Source: Thermococcus sp. Bubb.Bath (GTDB lineage Archaea > Methanobacteriota_B > Thermococci > Thermococcales > Thermococcaceae). Taken from it: a DNA stretch of 64,000 nt. The DNA is taken from assembly GCF_012027595.1 (NCBI RefSeq), contig NZ_SNUR01000002.1:293033-357032 (forward strand), in the 5' to 3' direction. Of the stretch, positions 38,550 through 47,875 are shown one piece after another. The translations under genes were made by a program, and so were the position numbers. The notes beneath the pieces are model-generated. The model was given only the letters and a program-made list of their open reading frames with translations, made no database searches and was not told where the DNA came from. Positions within the stretch are counted from its first letter, which is position 1. Every line of letters begins with the position of its first letter.

Positions 38550-39287
38550 TCAGTACATAACCCGTGCTTTGAGGCCCGCTATCCTATCCACCTCTTCGGC
38601 GAGCTTCATGAATGCCCTTGCTCCCTCTGAGTCGGGGTCGTACTCGACAACCGGAACCCCTTCCAGGGTCGCCTCCCTAACCTTCGGGTCCTCAGGAATG
38701 ACGGCGAGAAGCGGGAGCTCCATAACCTCCTCTGCAGCGTCGGGGGGTATGTCGTTGTCGCTCCTCCCGTAGCGGTTGAGCACGAAACCCAGAACAGCCA
38801 GGCCGGCCTTCTTCAAGACTATGCCCACCTTCATGGTGTCGGTTATGCATGAAATTTCGGGATTGGTTATGAGTATGACCTCCTCGCCGCTGAGCATCGC
38901 GTTCATTGCGTCCATCTGCAGTCCCGCGGGACAGTCTATCAGAACAAAGTCGTAGCCCGCCTTCAGGGGTTTTATTGCCCCAGGTAATCCCCTAGGGTCT
39001 GCCCTTTTAACGTGCTCCCAGTCTATTGCCGCGGGGATGAGGTCAACGTTCTCGTAGCTGGTCTGGTATATCGCATCGTTTATCTCGGCGTTACCGGACA
39101 GGACATCGTGTATGGTGGTTTCAGCGTCGTCTATTCCCATCACAAGGCTGAGGTTGGCCATGGTGAGGTCAGCATCCACCGCCAGAACTCTATGTCCCAT
39201 TTTGCCGAGGGCTATTGAGAGATTGGCAGTTGTCGTGGTTTTGCCAGTTCCACCCTTTCCTGAGGCAACTGATATCAGCCGGCCCAT
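38550..39287 (-). CDS. MinD/ParA-family ATPase (first of two)
   Basis: A 245-residue deviant-Walker ATPase with GKGGTGKTT (Lys11 signature), DADLTMANLSLVMG and LIDCPAGLQ. ATG at 39287 follows GGGTGG. Such archaeal MinD homologues position cell structures; some act with archaellum or chemosensory arrays. The C-terminus (EEVDRIAGLKARVMY) is short and a membrane-targeting helix is less obvious than in the second MinD (61613-62392). It forms an operon with the GPN GTPase. Confidence 0.88.
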   Translation of the reverse strand: MGRLISVASGKGGTGKTTTTANLSIALGKMGHRVLAVDADLTMANLSLVMGIDDAETTIHDVLSGNAEINDAIYQTSYENVDLIPAAIDWEHVKRADPRGLPGAIKPLKAGYDFVLIDCPAGLQMDAMNAMLSGEEVILITNPEISCITDTMKVGIVLKKAGLAVLGFVLNRYGRSDNDIPPDAAEEVMELPLLAVIPEDPKVREATLEGVPVVEYDPDSEGARAFMKLAEEVDRIAGLKARVMY

Positions 39288-39385
39288 CTTTCCACCCATA
39301 GTTAGTCCACGCAATCCTTTATGAACTTTTAGGATTTTGCCAAAGATTTATGAACTGTTCACCCCAGCCCATTCCGGTGAGAAAA

Positions 39386-41194
39386 ATGAAGGTATTCGTT
39401 GTTGACACGAGCGTCATAGTTGATGGCCGTCTAACGCAGTTCCTCTCAACGCTCCGCGAGAAGGTTAGGGTTGTTATCCCAGAGGTGGTGGTCGCTGAGA
39501 TAGAGCACCAGGCCAACCAGGGGAAGGCAATAGGTCATACCGGCCTTGAGGAGCTCAAGAAGCTCAGGGAGATATCGGATGGCGGCTTAATCGAGCTCGA
39601 CTTCCACGGAACCCGCCCCGAGCTCTGGCAGATAAGGAGTGCCAAGCTGGGGGAGATTGACAGTGTGGTCCGCGAGACTGCGAAGGAGCTCAATGCAATT
39701 CTTATCACTGGGGACGGGGTGCAGAGGGACGTCGCCATCGCAAAGGGCATTGAAGTAATCTTCCTCTCCGCAAAGAAGGAACTTCGGCACAGGCTTGAGG
39801 ACTTCTTCGATGAGACGACAATGAGTGTCCACCTCAAAGCGGGCTTAAAACCGATGGCAAAGAAGGGGAAGCCCGGCGAATGGAGGCTCGTCGTGGTCAG
39901 GGACGAGGTTCTGACCGATGAGGAGCTGGCAGAGATAGCAGACGATATCGTTGAGCGGGCCAGGCGCGACCCGGAGAGCTTCATAGAGATGGACGAACCT
40001 GGAGCCACCGTCGTTCAGCTCAGGAACTACCGTATCGTTATAGCTAAGCCCCCGTTCGCCGACAGGATAGAGATAACCGCGGTTAGACCCGTGGTGAAGC
40101 TGGGCATAGAGGACTACGAACTGGACGAGAAGCTCCTTGAGAGGCTCAAAGACAAGGCCCAAGGTGTTCTGATAGCCGGTGCCCCCGGTGAGGGCAAGAC
40201 AACCTTCGCCCAGGCCCTTGCTGAGTGGTACGCAAGCATGGGGAGGGTCGTCAAGACGATGGAGAAGCCGCGCGACCTGCAGGTGGGGGAGGAGATAACC
40301 CAGTATACAGCGTTAAACGGCGAGATGGAGCTGACCGGTGACATTCTCCTCCTGGTGAGGCCTGACTACACCATCTTCGACGAGATGAGGAAGACGAGCG
40401 ACTTCAAGATATACTCTGACCTCAGGCTTGCGGGAGTCGGCATGGTTGGAGTCGTCCACGCAACAAAACCAATCGACGCGGTGCAGAGGTTCATCGGCAG
40501 GGTCGATCTCGGTATGATTCCGCAGATAGTCGATACCGTCATCTTCATCAAGGCTGGAAGGGTCGCCAAAGTCCTGACCCTGGAGTACCTCGTAAAGGTT
40601 CCGAGCGGGATGAGCGAAGAAGACCTCGCGAGGCCGGTGATAGAGATTCGCGACTTTGAGACCGGCGAGCTGGAGTACGAGATATACACCTACGGTGAAG
40701 AGGTCAGTGTTGTCCCAGTGAAGAAGGAGGGGAAGGCCCCCGCGTTCAAGCTGGCTGAGAAGAGGCTCAAACAGGAGATAAAGAAATTCTTGCCCGATGT
40801 AAACACAGAAGTTGAGATAGTGAGCCCCCACAAGGCAGTTATCTACGCGGACGAGTTCGATATCCCGGCTATAATAGGCAAGAAGGGGAAGAGGATAACG
40901 GACCTCGAGAAGCGCATAGGCATAAGTATCGACGTCAAGAGCTTCGCCGAGAGGGAAGCTGGCAAGCCCAAGGAGAGGGTTCCCATCGAAGTCGAGGAAA
41001 AGAAGAAGACGATAGTCCTCTACGTGCCGCAGGAGCATGCCAGAAAGCCCCTGAAGTTCTACGGCGGCGAGCAGTACATATTCACGGCGACGCCGAGCAG
41101 GAAGGGCCTCGTTAAGGTGAGCAAGAACACTCCCATTGGCAAGGAGCTCAAGAGGCTCATCGACGCCGGGATAGGGATATGGGCGAGCACGTGA
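39386..41194 (+). CDS. PIN-ATPase-KH protein (PINA type)
   Basis: A 602-residue fusion. The N-terminal PIN domain (about 1-130) has VVDTSVIVDGR and EIEHQ; the central VirB11/PilT-like ATPase has GAPGEGKT near 264-272 and GVVHATKPIDAVQRF; and a KH domain near 490-540 has IIGKKGKRITDLEKRIG. This layout is that of Sulfolobus PINA, reported to be a Holliday-junction branch-migration ATPase that works with Hjc. The ATG at 39386 follows GGTGAG; an upstream in-frame start lacks one. Conserved in most archaea. The role here is inferred from the homologue. Confidence 0.88.
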   Translation: MKVFVVDTSVIVDGRLTQFLSTLREKVRVVIPEVVVAEIEHQANQGKAIGHTGLEELKKLREISDGGLIELDFHGTRPELWQIRSAKLGEIDSVVRETAKELNAILITGDGVQRDVAIAKGIEVIFLSAKKELRHRLEDFFDETTMSVHLKAGLKPMAKKGKPGEWRLVVVRDEVLTDEELAEIADDIVERARRDPESFIEMDEPGATVVQLRNYRIVIAKPPFADRIEITAVRPVVKLGIEDYELDEKLLERLKDKAQGVLIAGAPGEGKTTFAQALAEWYASMGRVVKTMEKPRDLQVGEEITQYTALNGEMELTGDILLLVRPDYTIFDEMRKTSDFKIYSDLRLAGVGMVGVVHATKPIDAVQRFIGRVDLGMIPQIVDTVIFIKAGRVAKVLTLEYLVKVPSGMSEEDLARPVIEIRDFETGELEYEIYTYGEEVSVVPVKKEGKAPAFKLAEKRLKQEIKKFLPDVNTEVEIVSPHKAVIYADEFDIPAIIGKKGKRITDLEKRIGISIDVKSFAEREAGKPKERVPIEVEEKKKTIVLYVPQEHARKPLKFYGGEQYIFTATPSRKGLVKVSKNTPIGKELKRLIDAGIGIWAST

Positions 41195-41235
41195 AAGCTT
41201 TTTAACCGGCTCCCCCTACTTTTTCCGGTGATAGT

Positions 41236-41604
41236 ATGGAGTACAGCATCGTTGTCACGCCCGAAACGTTCCACAAGTTTGATAAGCACAACATGCAGCA
41301 CGTCTGCGTTCCCATGGTCATAGGGAACAGCGGCATTGACGTTGCAATGGAGGTCTTCAACGGCATCCTCAAAACCGTGGAGACCAGATTCGAGGTCGAG
41401 AAGGTCAGTGAGGAGAAAGACGAATGCGACGAAATCCACGCCGTCTACAAACTCAAGAGCGGGGAGAAAGAGGGTCTTCTCCACCTCCGCCTCAGGAAGG
41501 TAACACCGGGCTGCCCGCCCATAAGCGGAAACAAGTGTTCCATCTTCGAGTTCGAGAGGGACATTGAGTGTGTTGTTGATGAGATAGAAGGATGTCTCTC
41601 CTGA
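41236..41604 (+). CDS. Conserved-looking 122-residue protein, unknown
   Basis: Starts MEYSIVVTPETFHKFDKHN after GGTGATAGT. It contains six cysteines, several in a tight pattern near the end (GCPPISGNKCSIFEFERDIECVV), which could bind metal or form disulfides. Mixed alpha/beta. It is encoded 20 bases before Maf and is probably in its operon. Function unknown. Confidence 0.7.
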   Translation: MEYSIVVTPETFHKFDKHNMQHVCVPMVIGNSGIDVAMEVFNGILKTVETRFEVEKVSEEKDECDEIHAVYKLKSGEKEGLLHLRLRKVTPGCPPISGNKCSIFEFERDIECVVDEIEGCLS

Positions 41605-41623
41605 GCTCTTTTTGGTGATTTTC

Positions 41624-42184
41624 ATGCTTGTTCTCGCTTCTTCTTCCCCCCGAAGGCGTGAAATCCTCTCGCGCTTCATTTCTGATTTCAAGGTAGTCCC
41701 CAGCAACGCCGATGAGAACTGCTCCCTCTCCGACCCGATGGAGTACGCGGTTGAGCTCGCCTGCCGGAAGGCCAGAGAGGTTTACCTCCGAACAGGGGGC
41801 ACGGTTGTGGGCGCCGATACAGTTGTGCACTTGAGAGGGAAGATACTAGGCAAGCCGCGGAGCGAGGAAGAGGCAATTGAGATGCTTGAGCTGCTTTCCG
41901 GAAAAGTTCATAACGTGACGACCGGCTACTGCATTGTCCACCGCGGGGAGGAGCATAGGGGCGCCGTGACCACGGAGGTCAAGTTCAGAGAGCTTGGCAG
42001 GGATGTAATCCATGCCTACGTGAGAACTGGCGAACCGATGGACAAGGCAGGGGCCTACGGTATACAGGGCTGGGGCGGCCTCCTCGTGGATAGGATACGG
42101 GGAGATTACTACAATGTCGTCGGCTTTCCGATGGAGATAATCTGGAAGCTCAGGGAGCTTGGTTTTAATGTCTTGCCTTATTGA
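41624..42184 (+). CDS. maf: Maf-family nucleoside triphosphate pyrophosphatase
   Basis: A 186-residue Maf/YhdE protein: LASSSPRRREILSRF at the start, the conserved ADTVVHLRGKILGKP and SGKVHNVTTGYCIVH. Members hydrolyse dTTP, UTP or modified pyrimidine nucleotides to the monophosphate, clearing the pool of damaged nucleotides. The ATG at 41624 follows GGTGAT; an in-frame GTG upstream is discarded. Converges with the PHP gene. Confidence 0.9.
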   Translation: MLVLASSSPRRREILSRFISDFKVVPSNADENCSLSDPMEYAVELACRKAREVYLRTGGTVVGADTVVHLRGKILGKPRSEEEAIEMLELLSGKVHNVTTGYCIVHRGEEHRGAVTTEVKFRELGRDVIHAYVRTGEPMDKAGAYGIQGWGGLLVDRIRGDYYNVVGFPMEIIWKLRELGFNVLPY

Positions 42185-42225
42185 GTACACTTCTAAGACA
42201 CTTCGCGGTAACTAATGAACTTTTA

Positions 42226-42882
42226 TTACAAGAACTCTTCAAAAAGCAGATCCTCCTTTCTTCCCCCTGCATTCTTGAAAACCTTCTCGCTCCACCCAAC
42301 TATCCCGACCTTGGCCGGGAAGTGGGCGTCGCTCGCGAAGGTGAGCTTTATCCCCCTCTTTATGCATTCGGCGACGAACTCGACATCCGGGACATGGTAG
42401 CGGGAGCTTATCTCAAACGCCTTTCCGTTCTCTTCAGCCAGCTCAAGAACCTCTCTAACCTCCTCCACTGATGGAAAGCCGATGTACTGGAAGCTTGCCC
42501 CGAAGTGCCCGATTACATCGACATTGTCATCCACCAGGGCCAGCTTCACAAGTTCAAGGTACTCCTCCGGAGTTTCAAGCCACTCGTGGACGCTGGCTAT
42601 AACGTAGTCGAGCTTCTCCGCCACCCAGTCCGGCACGTCAACCCCGCTGGGAATTATGTTCCCTTCAATCCCGGCAAGAACTGTTATGTCGGACTCCTTA
42701 CCCCACCGCTTTATATCCGCTACGTACCTTCTAAGGCTCTTTGGACCGAGGTAGTGGCTGTGGTCAGTTATCCCGAGAAGTCTGAGCCCCTTCTCCTCTG
42801 CCGCGGCTACGTTGTCTGGGATTGAACCTACACCATCGGAGTACTCCGTGTGGGTATGGGTGTCGTGTGGGAATTCCAGCAT
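42226..42882 (-). CDS. PHP-domain metal-dependent phosphoesterase
   Basis: A 218-residue TIM-barrel-like PHP protein with HDTHTHTEYSDG, GITDHSHY, GIEGNII, and ASDAHFPAKVG providing metal-binding histidines and aspartates. Family members include histidinol phosphatase and nucleotide or DNA phosphoesterases; the substrate here is uncertain. GCTTTTTAATCC at 42911-42922 lies about 25-30 bases before the ATG and there is no ribosome-binding site, so the transcript is probably leaderless. Divergent from the B12-domain gene. Confidence 0.82.
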   Translation of the reverse strand: MLEFPHDTHTHTEYSDGVGSIPDNVAAAEEKGLRLLGITDHSHYLGPKSLRRYVADIKRWGKESDITVLAGIEGNIIPSGVDVPDWVAEKLDYVIASVHEWLETPEEYLELVKLALVDDNVDVIGHFGASFQYIGFPSVEEVREVLELAEENGKAFEISSRYHVPDVEFVAECIKRGIKLTFASDAHFPAKVGIVGWSEKVFKNAGGRKEDLLFEEFL

Positions 42883-43002
42883 ATTCTGGGATTAAGGGTA
42901 GGGATTAAAAAGCTTCTGGACAAAATATCCAATGTAAAGTGCCTCCTTGAACTTTGACAAAGGTTTAAATATTCCGGGGGAGAGAGTAAAGCGGTGATGA
43001 AA

Positions 43003-43431
43003 ATGGTCGAGCGCTCGAAAGTCCGCGTTGTCATTGCGAAGCCGGGTCTGGATGGCCACGACCGCGGCGCAAAGGTCGTCGCGAGGGCCCTCAAGGACGC
43101 AGGTTACGAGGTCATCTACACGGGTATAAGACAGACCCCTGAGCAGATCGTTGAGACGGTGATCCAGGAGGACGCTCCAGTTCTTGGCATTAGCATCCTC
43201 TCCGGTGCCCACATGGTTCTGATTCCCAAGATACTTAAACTCCTTGAGGAGAAGGGTCTGAAGGTGAACGAGGACGTCGTGGTTTTCGCAGGGGGAATAA
43301 TCCCGCCCGACGACGCAGAGGAGCTCAAAAAGATGGGCGTTGCAGAGGTTTTTGGGCCTGGAACGCCACTGAGCAAGACGATAGAGTTCGTTGACAGAGC
43401 GGTCGAGAACCTCAAGAGGTTCAATGCTTAA
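43003..43431 (+). CDS. Methylmalonyl-CoA mutase, small B12-binding subunit
   Basis: A 142-residue cobalamin-binding domain. It starts VRVVIAKPGLDGHDRGAK, with His in the DGHD motif supplying the lower cobalt ligand, then GISILSGAHM and FAGGIIPPDDAEELKKMG. It pairs with a separate large catalytic subunit, as in Pyrococcus, to interconvert methylmalonyl- and succinyl-CoA. The large subunit is not in this window. ATG at 43003 follows GGTGAT. It leads an operon with MeaB and the epimerase. Confidence 0.93.
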   Translation: MVERSKVRVVIAKPGLDGHDRGAKVVARALKDAGYEVIYTGIRQTPEQIVETVIQEDAPVLGISILSGAHMVLIPKILKLLEEKGLKVNEDVVVFAGGIIPPDDAEELKKMGVAEVFGPGTPLSKTIEFVDRAVENLKRFNA

Positions 43432-43469
43432 CTTTATATCCCCTTTGGATAATTTCTCCAGTGATGGCG

Positions 43470-44426
43470 ATGCTAGAGGAACTTGTCCACAATGCCATGG
43501 CAGGGGACAAAAAGGCCGTGGCAAGGCTAATCACGATGGTGGAGAACGACGAGGAGAAGGCACGGGAGATAGTCCGGCTCGTGCACCCACACACCGGAAA
43601 AGCCTACGTCGTCGGCATAACTGGTCCACCAGGAGCCGGGAAGTCAACGCTTCTTGATAAGCTCATAAAGCTCGCCCGCGACGAAGGGCACAGGGTGGGC
43701 GTTATAGCCGTCGACCCGACGTCCCCGTTCACTGGTGGTGCCCTTCTTGGCGACAGGCTCAGGATGCAGAGGCACTCCACTGATCCGGGTGTTTTCATAA
43801 GGAGCATGGCAACCAGGGGCTCCCTTGGTGGTCTGGCGAAGGCCACTAACGACGCGATAAAGGTGCTCGACGCCTCTGGCTACGACATCATATTCGTTGA
43901 GACCGTGGGTGTCGGCCAGACGGAAGTTGACATCGTCAGGACGGCCGATACGGTGGTTCTCGTGCTCGTCCCAGGTTACGGCGATGAGGTTCAGGCACTG
44001 AAAGCCGGTCTCATGGAGATAGCGGATATCTTCGCCATAAACAAGGCTGACCGGGAAGGTACTGAGATGCTCCACCTGGAAATTCAGATGGCGGTTGAGT
44101 TCGAGCGCGACCGCTGGAGGCAGCTTGGATGGGAGCCTCCGATAGTTGAAACCACTGCGTTTACCCTCAAGGGGGTTAGACCACTCTGGGAGGCAATTGG
44201 GAAGCATAGAGACTTCATGCTCTCCAGCGGAAGGCTAAAAGAAAGGAGAAGGCTCCGGGCCGTTGAGGAAGTCAAGGCGATAGTGGTTGACTCCGTTGTT
44301 TCCCGTGTTGAGGAGAGACTTCACTCTCCTGAGGCGGAGGAACTCATCGGGGGGGTTCTGTCCGGGAAGATAGACCCTTACTCTGCCGCGGACATCGTCA
44401 TGGAGAGAGTTTTTGACGGGAGGTGA
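43470..44426 (+). CDS. meaB: MeaB/ArgK GTPase, methylmalonyl-CoA mutase chaperone
   Basis: A 318-residue G3E-family GTPase with [36 protein letters not shown] and a base-recognition NKAD. MeaB proteins guard and gate cobalamin loading of methylmalonyl-CoA mutase. Placement between the mutase small subunit and the epimerase supports this. I start at ATG 43470 after AGTGAT; an ATG at 43464 is possible. Older annotation as ArgK lysine/arginine transport kinase is out of date. Confidence 0.92.
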   Translation: MLEELVHNAMAGDKKAVARLITMVENDEEKAREIVRLVHPHTGKAYVVGITGPPGAGKSTLLDKLIKLARDEGHRVGVIAVDPTSPFTGGALLGDRLRMQRHSTDPGVFIRSMATRGSLGGLAKATNDAIKVLDASGYDIIFVETVGVGQTEVDIVRTADTVVLVLVPGYGDEVQALKAGLMEIADIFAINKADREGTEMLHLEIQMAVEFERDRWRQLGWEPPIVETTAFTLKGVRPLWEAIGKHRDFMLSSGRLKERRRLRAVEEVKAIVVDSVVSRVEERLHSPEAEELIGGVLSGKIDPYSAADIVMERVFDGR

Positions 44427-44430
44427 TGGT

Positions 44431-44829
44431 ATGTTCAAAAAGATAGACCACGTTGGTATAGCCGTTAAGAACCTTGAAGAGGCGATTAAGGTCTGGGAAG
44501 GCCTCGGCCTCAAGGTCGATGAGATTGAAGAAGTACCGGACCAGAAGGTCAGGACTGCGATAATCCACGTTGGTGAGAGCAGGATAGAGCTCCTCGAACC
44601 AACTGCGGAGGACTCGCCGATAGCGAAGTTCATAGCCAAGCGCGGCGAGGGAATACACCACATGGCCCTCGGCGTCAATGACATTGAGGCGACCCTCAAG
44701 CACCTTAAGGAGGAGGGATACCGCCTCATAGACGAGAAGCCCCGCATCGGCGCGGGCGGTGCAAAGATAGCCTTCGTCCACCCAAAGGCGGTCACCGGCG
44801 TTCTTCTGGAACTCTGCCAGAGGGATTGA
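44431..44829 (+). CDS. mce: Methylmalonyl-CoA epimerase
   Basis: A 132-residue vicinal-oxygen-chelate protein with [32 protein letters not shown] and [14 protein letters not shown] supplying metal-binding His and Glu. It swaps the 2-epimers of methylmalonyl-CoA so that the mutase can act. The ATG at 44431 follows a full GGAGGTGAT, four bases after the MeaB stop. The three-gene operon handles propionyl-type CoA intermediates. Confidence 0.93.
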   Translation: MFKKIDHVGIAVKNLEEAIKVWEGLGLKVDEIEEVPDQKVRTAIIHVGESRIELLEPTAEDSPIAKFIAKRGEGIHHMALGVNDIEATLKHLKEEGYRLIDEKPRIGAGGAKIAFVHPKAVTGVLLELCQRD

Positions 44830-45135
44830 ATTTTGTTCGAAGTTTGCAGATATTTTTGTATATTTTTGTGATCAGCTGGTTAATCTTGGCACATACTTGA
44901 ACCCTGGAGAGCCATGTTGGAATGTTTTGAATCTGAACTTGTATCGTTTGTTATGCGTTTCTTCCAGTTTCTTTCTGTTAATATCCCTATCTTAATTGCG
45001 AGGTATTTTGTTGACACAGGTAAAATGTACATTTTTGAAGTATTTATCTGGAGTTTATATGACCTACTGTTTCAATTAACCGATAAGGTTTTAAACTCTT
45101 ATTCGTCATACCACAATGACCGGGTGAGGACAGCG
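44830..45135. promoter_or_regulatory. Intergenic region upstream of the DUF835 gene
   Basis: About 300 AT-rich bases. A continuous reading frame runs through most of it into the next gene, but it lacks a ribosome-binding site and is unlikely to be coding. GGTTTTAAACTC near 45088-45099 is a likely TATA element for the gene at 45136, with GGGTGAGG at 45122-45129 as its ribosome-binding site. Confidence 0.5.
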
Positions 45136-45609
45136 ATGATATTCTCTATCAACATCAAGGGACGTTCCAGAGGTTCAGAGTTCTCAGCCTCACCCCTGGT
45201 CCCCCACGAGTCACTGGGAAAGCTTGTCTCAAATAAGCTGAGCTCAAATAACGTCCTTTTAATAACCCGCACCCATCCCAAACTCGTCTTCAAGATTTTT
45301 AGGGATTCAAAGGGACATCTGAACGTTGTGTGGCTGAGTGACGTGGAGGATGAGAACAGCGTTAATCCAAGGGCCCTTTACCGTCTTGAGGCCCTGGTTG
45401 AAAATGAGCTTTCAAAAAGACGGTCCGTTCTTGTCTTCGATGGAATTGAGTACCTCATCATCGAGAACGGCCTGACCGGGACTCTTAAGTTCCTTGGAAA
45501 GGTTAGGGACATGGCAGCTCTCCATGATTCTGAGATGTACATCTCAGTCAGCGATGCCCTTGGTCCCAAGGAGCAGGCCCTCATACGCCGCGTTCTTGGA
45601 CTCCCATAG
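45136..45609 (+). CDS. DUF835-family protein
   Basis: A 157-residue protein matching the DUF835 pattern of Thermococcales: a RecA/KaiC-like alpha/beta fold with VLLITRTHPKLVFKIF, VVWLSDVEDENSVNPRAL and RSVLVFDGIEYLIIENG. It lacks a clear P-loop, so it is unlikely to be an ATPase. The ATG at 45136 follows GGGTGAGG at the ideal distance; an in-frame extension of 74 hydrophobic codons upstream overlaps the promoter and is rejected. Function unknown; related domains are fused to signalling or archaellum proteins. Confidence 0.72.
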   Translation: MIFSINIKGRSRGSEFSASPLVPHESLGKLVSNKLSSNNVLLITRTHPKLVFKIFRDSKGHLNVVWLSDVEDENSVNPRALYRLEALVENELSKRRSVLVFDGIEYLIIENGLTGTLKFLGKVRDMAALHDSEMYISVSDALGPKEQALIRRVLGLP

Positions 45610-46101
45610 GTTGGTTTCTTCCTGTTGCCTGTTTAGGACACTTGAACGTTGGTGTAAGGGGCGCTGAAGCATCAAAAGTTTGAATGGCTTCTGAGAATTA
45701 GCTTTTGTGATAAGTAGATTCCTGCAGAAACTGGCAGATAGGGAGGTTGCTTTTCTTTTTAACACCCTTTGGGCGTTATACTCTGAGTAAACCCCTAAAA
45801 AGCTGGAATTTTAGTCGTGAATCCTGATAAAAATGAAGCGAGTATGATTAGACATTCGCTTTTCAAAGTAATTGATTAAGACAGTTAGAACAATTCCGCC
45901 AGTGCTGGAACTTTGCTAGCAAAGTTTCATTAAAGCTTGTGGTTCCTGTTAGGAGGTGACATTTCCAGGGGGATTTTCTTGGAGAAATTTGCTGTTAGAT
46001 CGGGAATTTAGGTAAATTAGTAAGTAAACCCACTTGAAAAATGGGCTTGTTAGAATCTCATACTTCTCTTCCGCCAGCGCTTTCTTCAGAAAGGGCTGTT
46101 G
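45610..46101. repeat. Dispersed repeat copy C, between DUF835 gene and tRNA-Val
   Basis: No credible gene. The perfect palindrome AACTTTGCTAGCAAAGTT (45909-45926) and following TTAAAGCTTGTGGTTCCTGT match copy A at 863-908. The end next to tRNA-Val (about 46069-46101) is nearly the reverse complement of 63792-63823, which follows tRNA-Leu. AACACCC-TTT-GGGCGTT near 45762-45778 corresponds to the GACGCCC hairpins of the other copies. Confidence 0.72.
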
Positions 46102-46179
46102 TGGTGGGCCCGCGGGGATTCGAACCCCGGACCTTCACCGTGTCAGGGTGACGTCATAACCAGTCTAGACCACGGGCCC
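46102..46179 (-). tRNA. tRNA-Val (GAC)
   Basis: Acceptor GGGCCCG/CGGGCCC, anticodon arm TCACC-CTGACAC-GGTGA giving GAC, T-loop TTCGAAT, discriminator A and encoded CCA. It is eight bases from tRNA-Ala on the same strand, so both probably form one transcript. Repeat copy C follows its 3' end. Confidence 0.95.
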
Positions 46180-46187
46180 GCCCAGGA

Positions 46188-46265
<78 letters not shown>

Positions 46266-46316
46266 ACATCCGCCGTAATCACCTATCGAGGTGGGTTTAT
46301 AAATTTTGCGGTGTCT

Positions 46317-46931
46317 TCATTCGAGGAGCTCCTGCTCGACGAGCCCCACGATGTCCCTGTGAATGTCCTCGACCGTGTTCTGCGCGTTTACTATGCGCAT
46401 CTCAGGGAACATTTCCGCAAGTTTCAGGTAGTTTTCCCTGACCTTCCTTTGGAGCTCGGCTATCTTGTCGAACTCGCTCTTTATGCTCCTGCCGTTTATC
46501 CTCTTCATGCTCTCCTTTACCGGGAGGTCGAGGAGTATCACGAGATCAGGCCGTATAGCGAACCTGTTGAGATCAACGAGCCACTCCAGATCGAGTCCCC
46601 TGGCCCACTGGTATGCGAGGGAAGAGTAGAAATAACGGTCCGATATTACGACTTTCCCGTCTCTTAATGAGGGGCCTATGAGCTTCTTCACGTGCTCCGC
46701 CCTATCCGCAGCGAACAGAAGTGCCTCCGCCTCGTGGCTTATCCTGGCCCCGTCGATTATACCCTCCTTTCCACCCGTGAGAACCAGCCTTCGGATGAGC
46801 TTGCCAAAGGCTGTGTCAGTGGGCTCTTTTGTGAGAACAACTTCATATCCTCTACTTTCAAACCAATCTGCCAGCATTTTAGCCTGCGTTGATTTACCAG
46901 CGCCATCGATGCCTTCCATGACTATGAACAT
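46317..46931 (-). CDS. tmk: Thymidylate kinase
   Basis: A 204-residue kinase: [15 protein letters not shown] (P-loop), [14 protein letters not shown] (DR/EP-type motif), [10 protein letters not shown] and [13 protein letters not shown]. It phosphorylates dTMP to dTDP for DNA synthesis. ATG at 46931 follows GGCGGTGGGT; the long in-frame extension before it is antisense to the next gene's 3' region and is rejected. It is downstream of the phosphohexomutase-like gene on the same strand. Confidence 0.93.
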   Translation of the reverse strand: MFIVMEGIDGAGKSTQAKMLADWFESRGYEVVLTKEPTDTAFGKLIRRLVLTGGKEGIIDGARISHEAEALLFAADRAEHVKKLIGPSLRDGKVVISDRYFYSSLAYQWARGLDLEWLVDLNRFAIRPDLVILLDLPVKESMKRINGRSIKSEFDKIAELQRKVRENYLKLAEMFPEMRIVNAQNTVEDIHRDIVGLVEQELLE

Positions 46932-47010
46932 ACCCACCGCCGTCACCTCCAGAAAACGGAGGAAGTAAATGGGTGGCCTTTTAACGGTTTCCACCTTGAT
47001 TGAAATGCAC

Positions 47011-47718
47011 TCAAACGTTCTTTTTGATGTAATCCAGAAGCGTCCACATGCTCGAGAACTCTTCCTCCTCTCCTTCTCTATGGAATTCAACAACCCCATC
47101 GGGCCTGAAGCGCAGTCCAAAATTATAGCCGTCCTTTTTCAGCTTGTGGAGGAACACCTCTTTCGGCTTCGGCGGCAGGTAGCTTGTCATCATATCGTTT
47201 ATTATCTCGACTTTTAGGCCCAGCGCATCTGAAAGGCGCGGGAAGAACAGTATCGCAGGAGTGTTCATGGCATCAACCAGAACCTTCTTTCCGAGGTTGA
47301 GGCGGTACTTCTTCAGGAGGTCGTTCGTGAAGTCGTCGAGGGCGTTTGGGTAGTAGACAGTTGCCCCGATGTCGCTTGGATGGGCCTCGATGAAGCTACG
47401 CGTTTCTAGGATGGTTTGAATCTCCTCCACGTCGAGCCCGCTCACTTCCACGCGGACTCCTTTATGGTAGTAGACGTAGGCTATGGGAAGACCCTTTTTG
47501 TGGGCGAAGTCCTTTAAGGCCACGAGGGGCATTAGACGGACGTCCATCGTAGTGGACCCAGTGCTGACGATTCCAACCACCATAGCTCTCTTCCCATAGC
47601 GCGAGAGTGCCCTTCCATCTCTCCCGGCTATCGTTGTCCCGTGTGCGACGGTTCCAATGGCCCTCCCGAGAAGGGCGAGCTCCTCTGGATTAAACTTCTC
47701 AGAGTAGTACAGCTCCAT
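47011..47718 (-). CDS. Phosphohexomutase-like protein lacking catalytic loops (pseudoenzyme)
   Basis: A 235-residue protein that follows domains I and II of phosphomannomutase/phosphoglucomutase: [31 protein letters not shown], quoted in part, then [19 protein letters not shown] and [14 protein letters not shown]. The phosphoserine loop (normally TASHNP) reads YYHKGVR, and where the metal loop DGDADR should be it has [11 protein letters not shown], after which it ends. Domains III and IV are missing. The mutase reaction should therefore be impossible. ATG at 47718 follows GGGGGTGTG. The reading frame is intact and upstream of tmk, so it looks functional in another role, perhaps regulatory. 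Confidence 0.72.
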   Translation of the reverse strand: MELYYSEKFNPEELALLGRAIGTVAHGTTIAGRDGRALSRYGKRAMVVGIVSTGSTTMDVRLMPLVALKDFAHKKGLPIAYVYYHKGVRVEVSGLDVEEIQTILETRSFIEAHPSDIGATVYYPNALDDFTNDLLKKYRLNLGKKVLVDAMNTPAILFFPRLSDALGLKVEIINDMMTSYLPPKPKEVFLHKLKKDGYNFGLRFRPDGVVEFHREGEEEEFSSMWTLLDYIKKNV

Positions 47719-47875
47719 ACTTTCACACCCCCTATGTATCACCGTGAGTGTTTAAAGTCCTGCCTATTTTTGAGGTTATCGGTGGTGCCCGATGTCCGTA
47801 TTTATTCTCCAGGGCACTTAAACTTACCGGCAAACTATTTTAATACACCGGGGTACCCCCATAGGAGGCGATATT

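Noticed and set aside
44914..45135. N-terminal membrane extension of the DUF835 protein
   Set aside because: The extended frame overlaps the TATA element and ribosome-binding site of the ATG at 45136 and has no start signal of its own.
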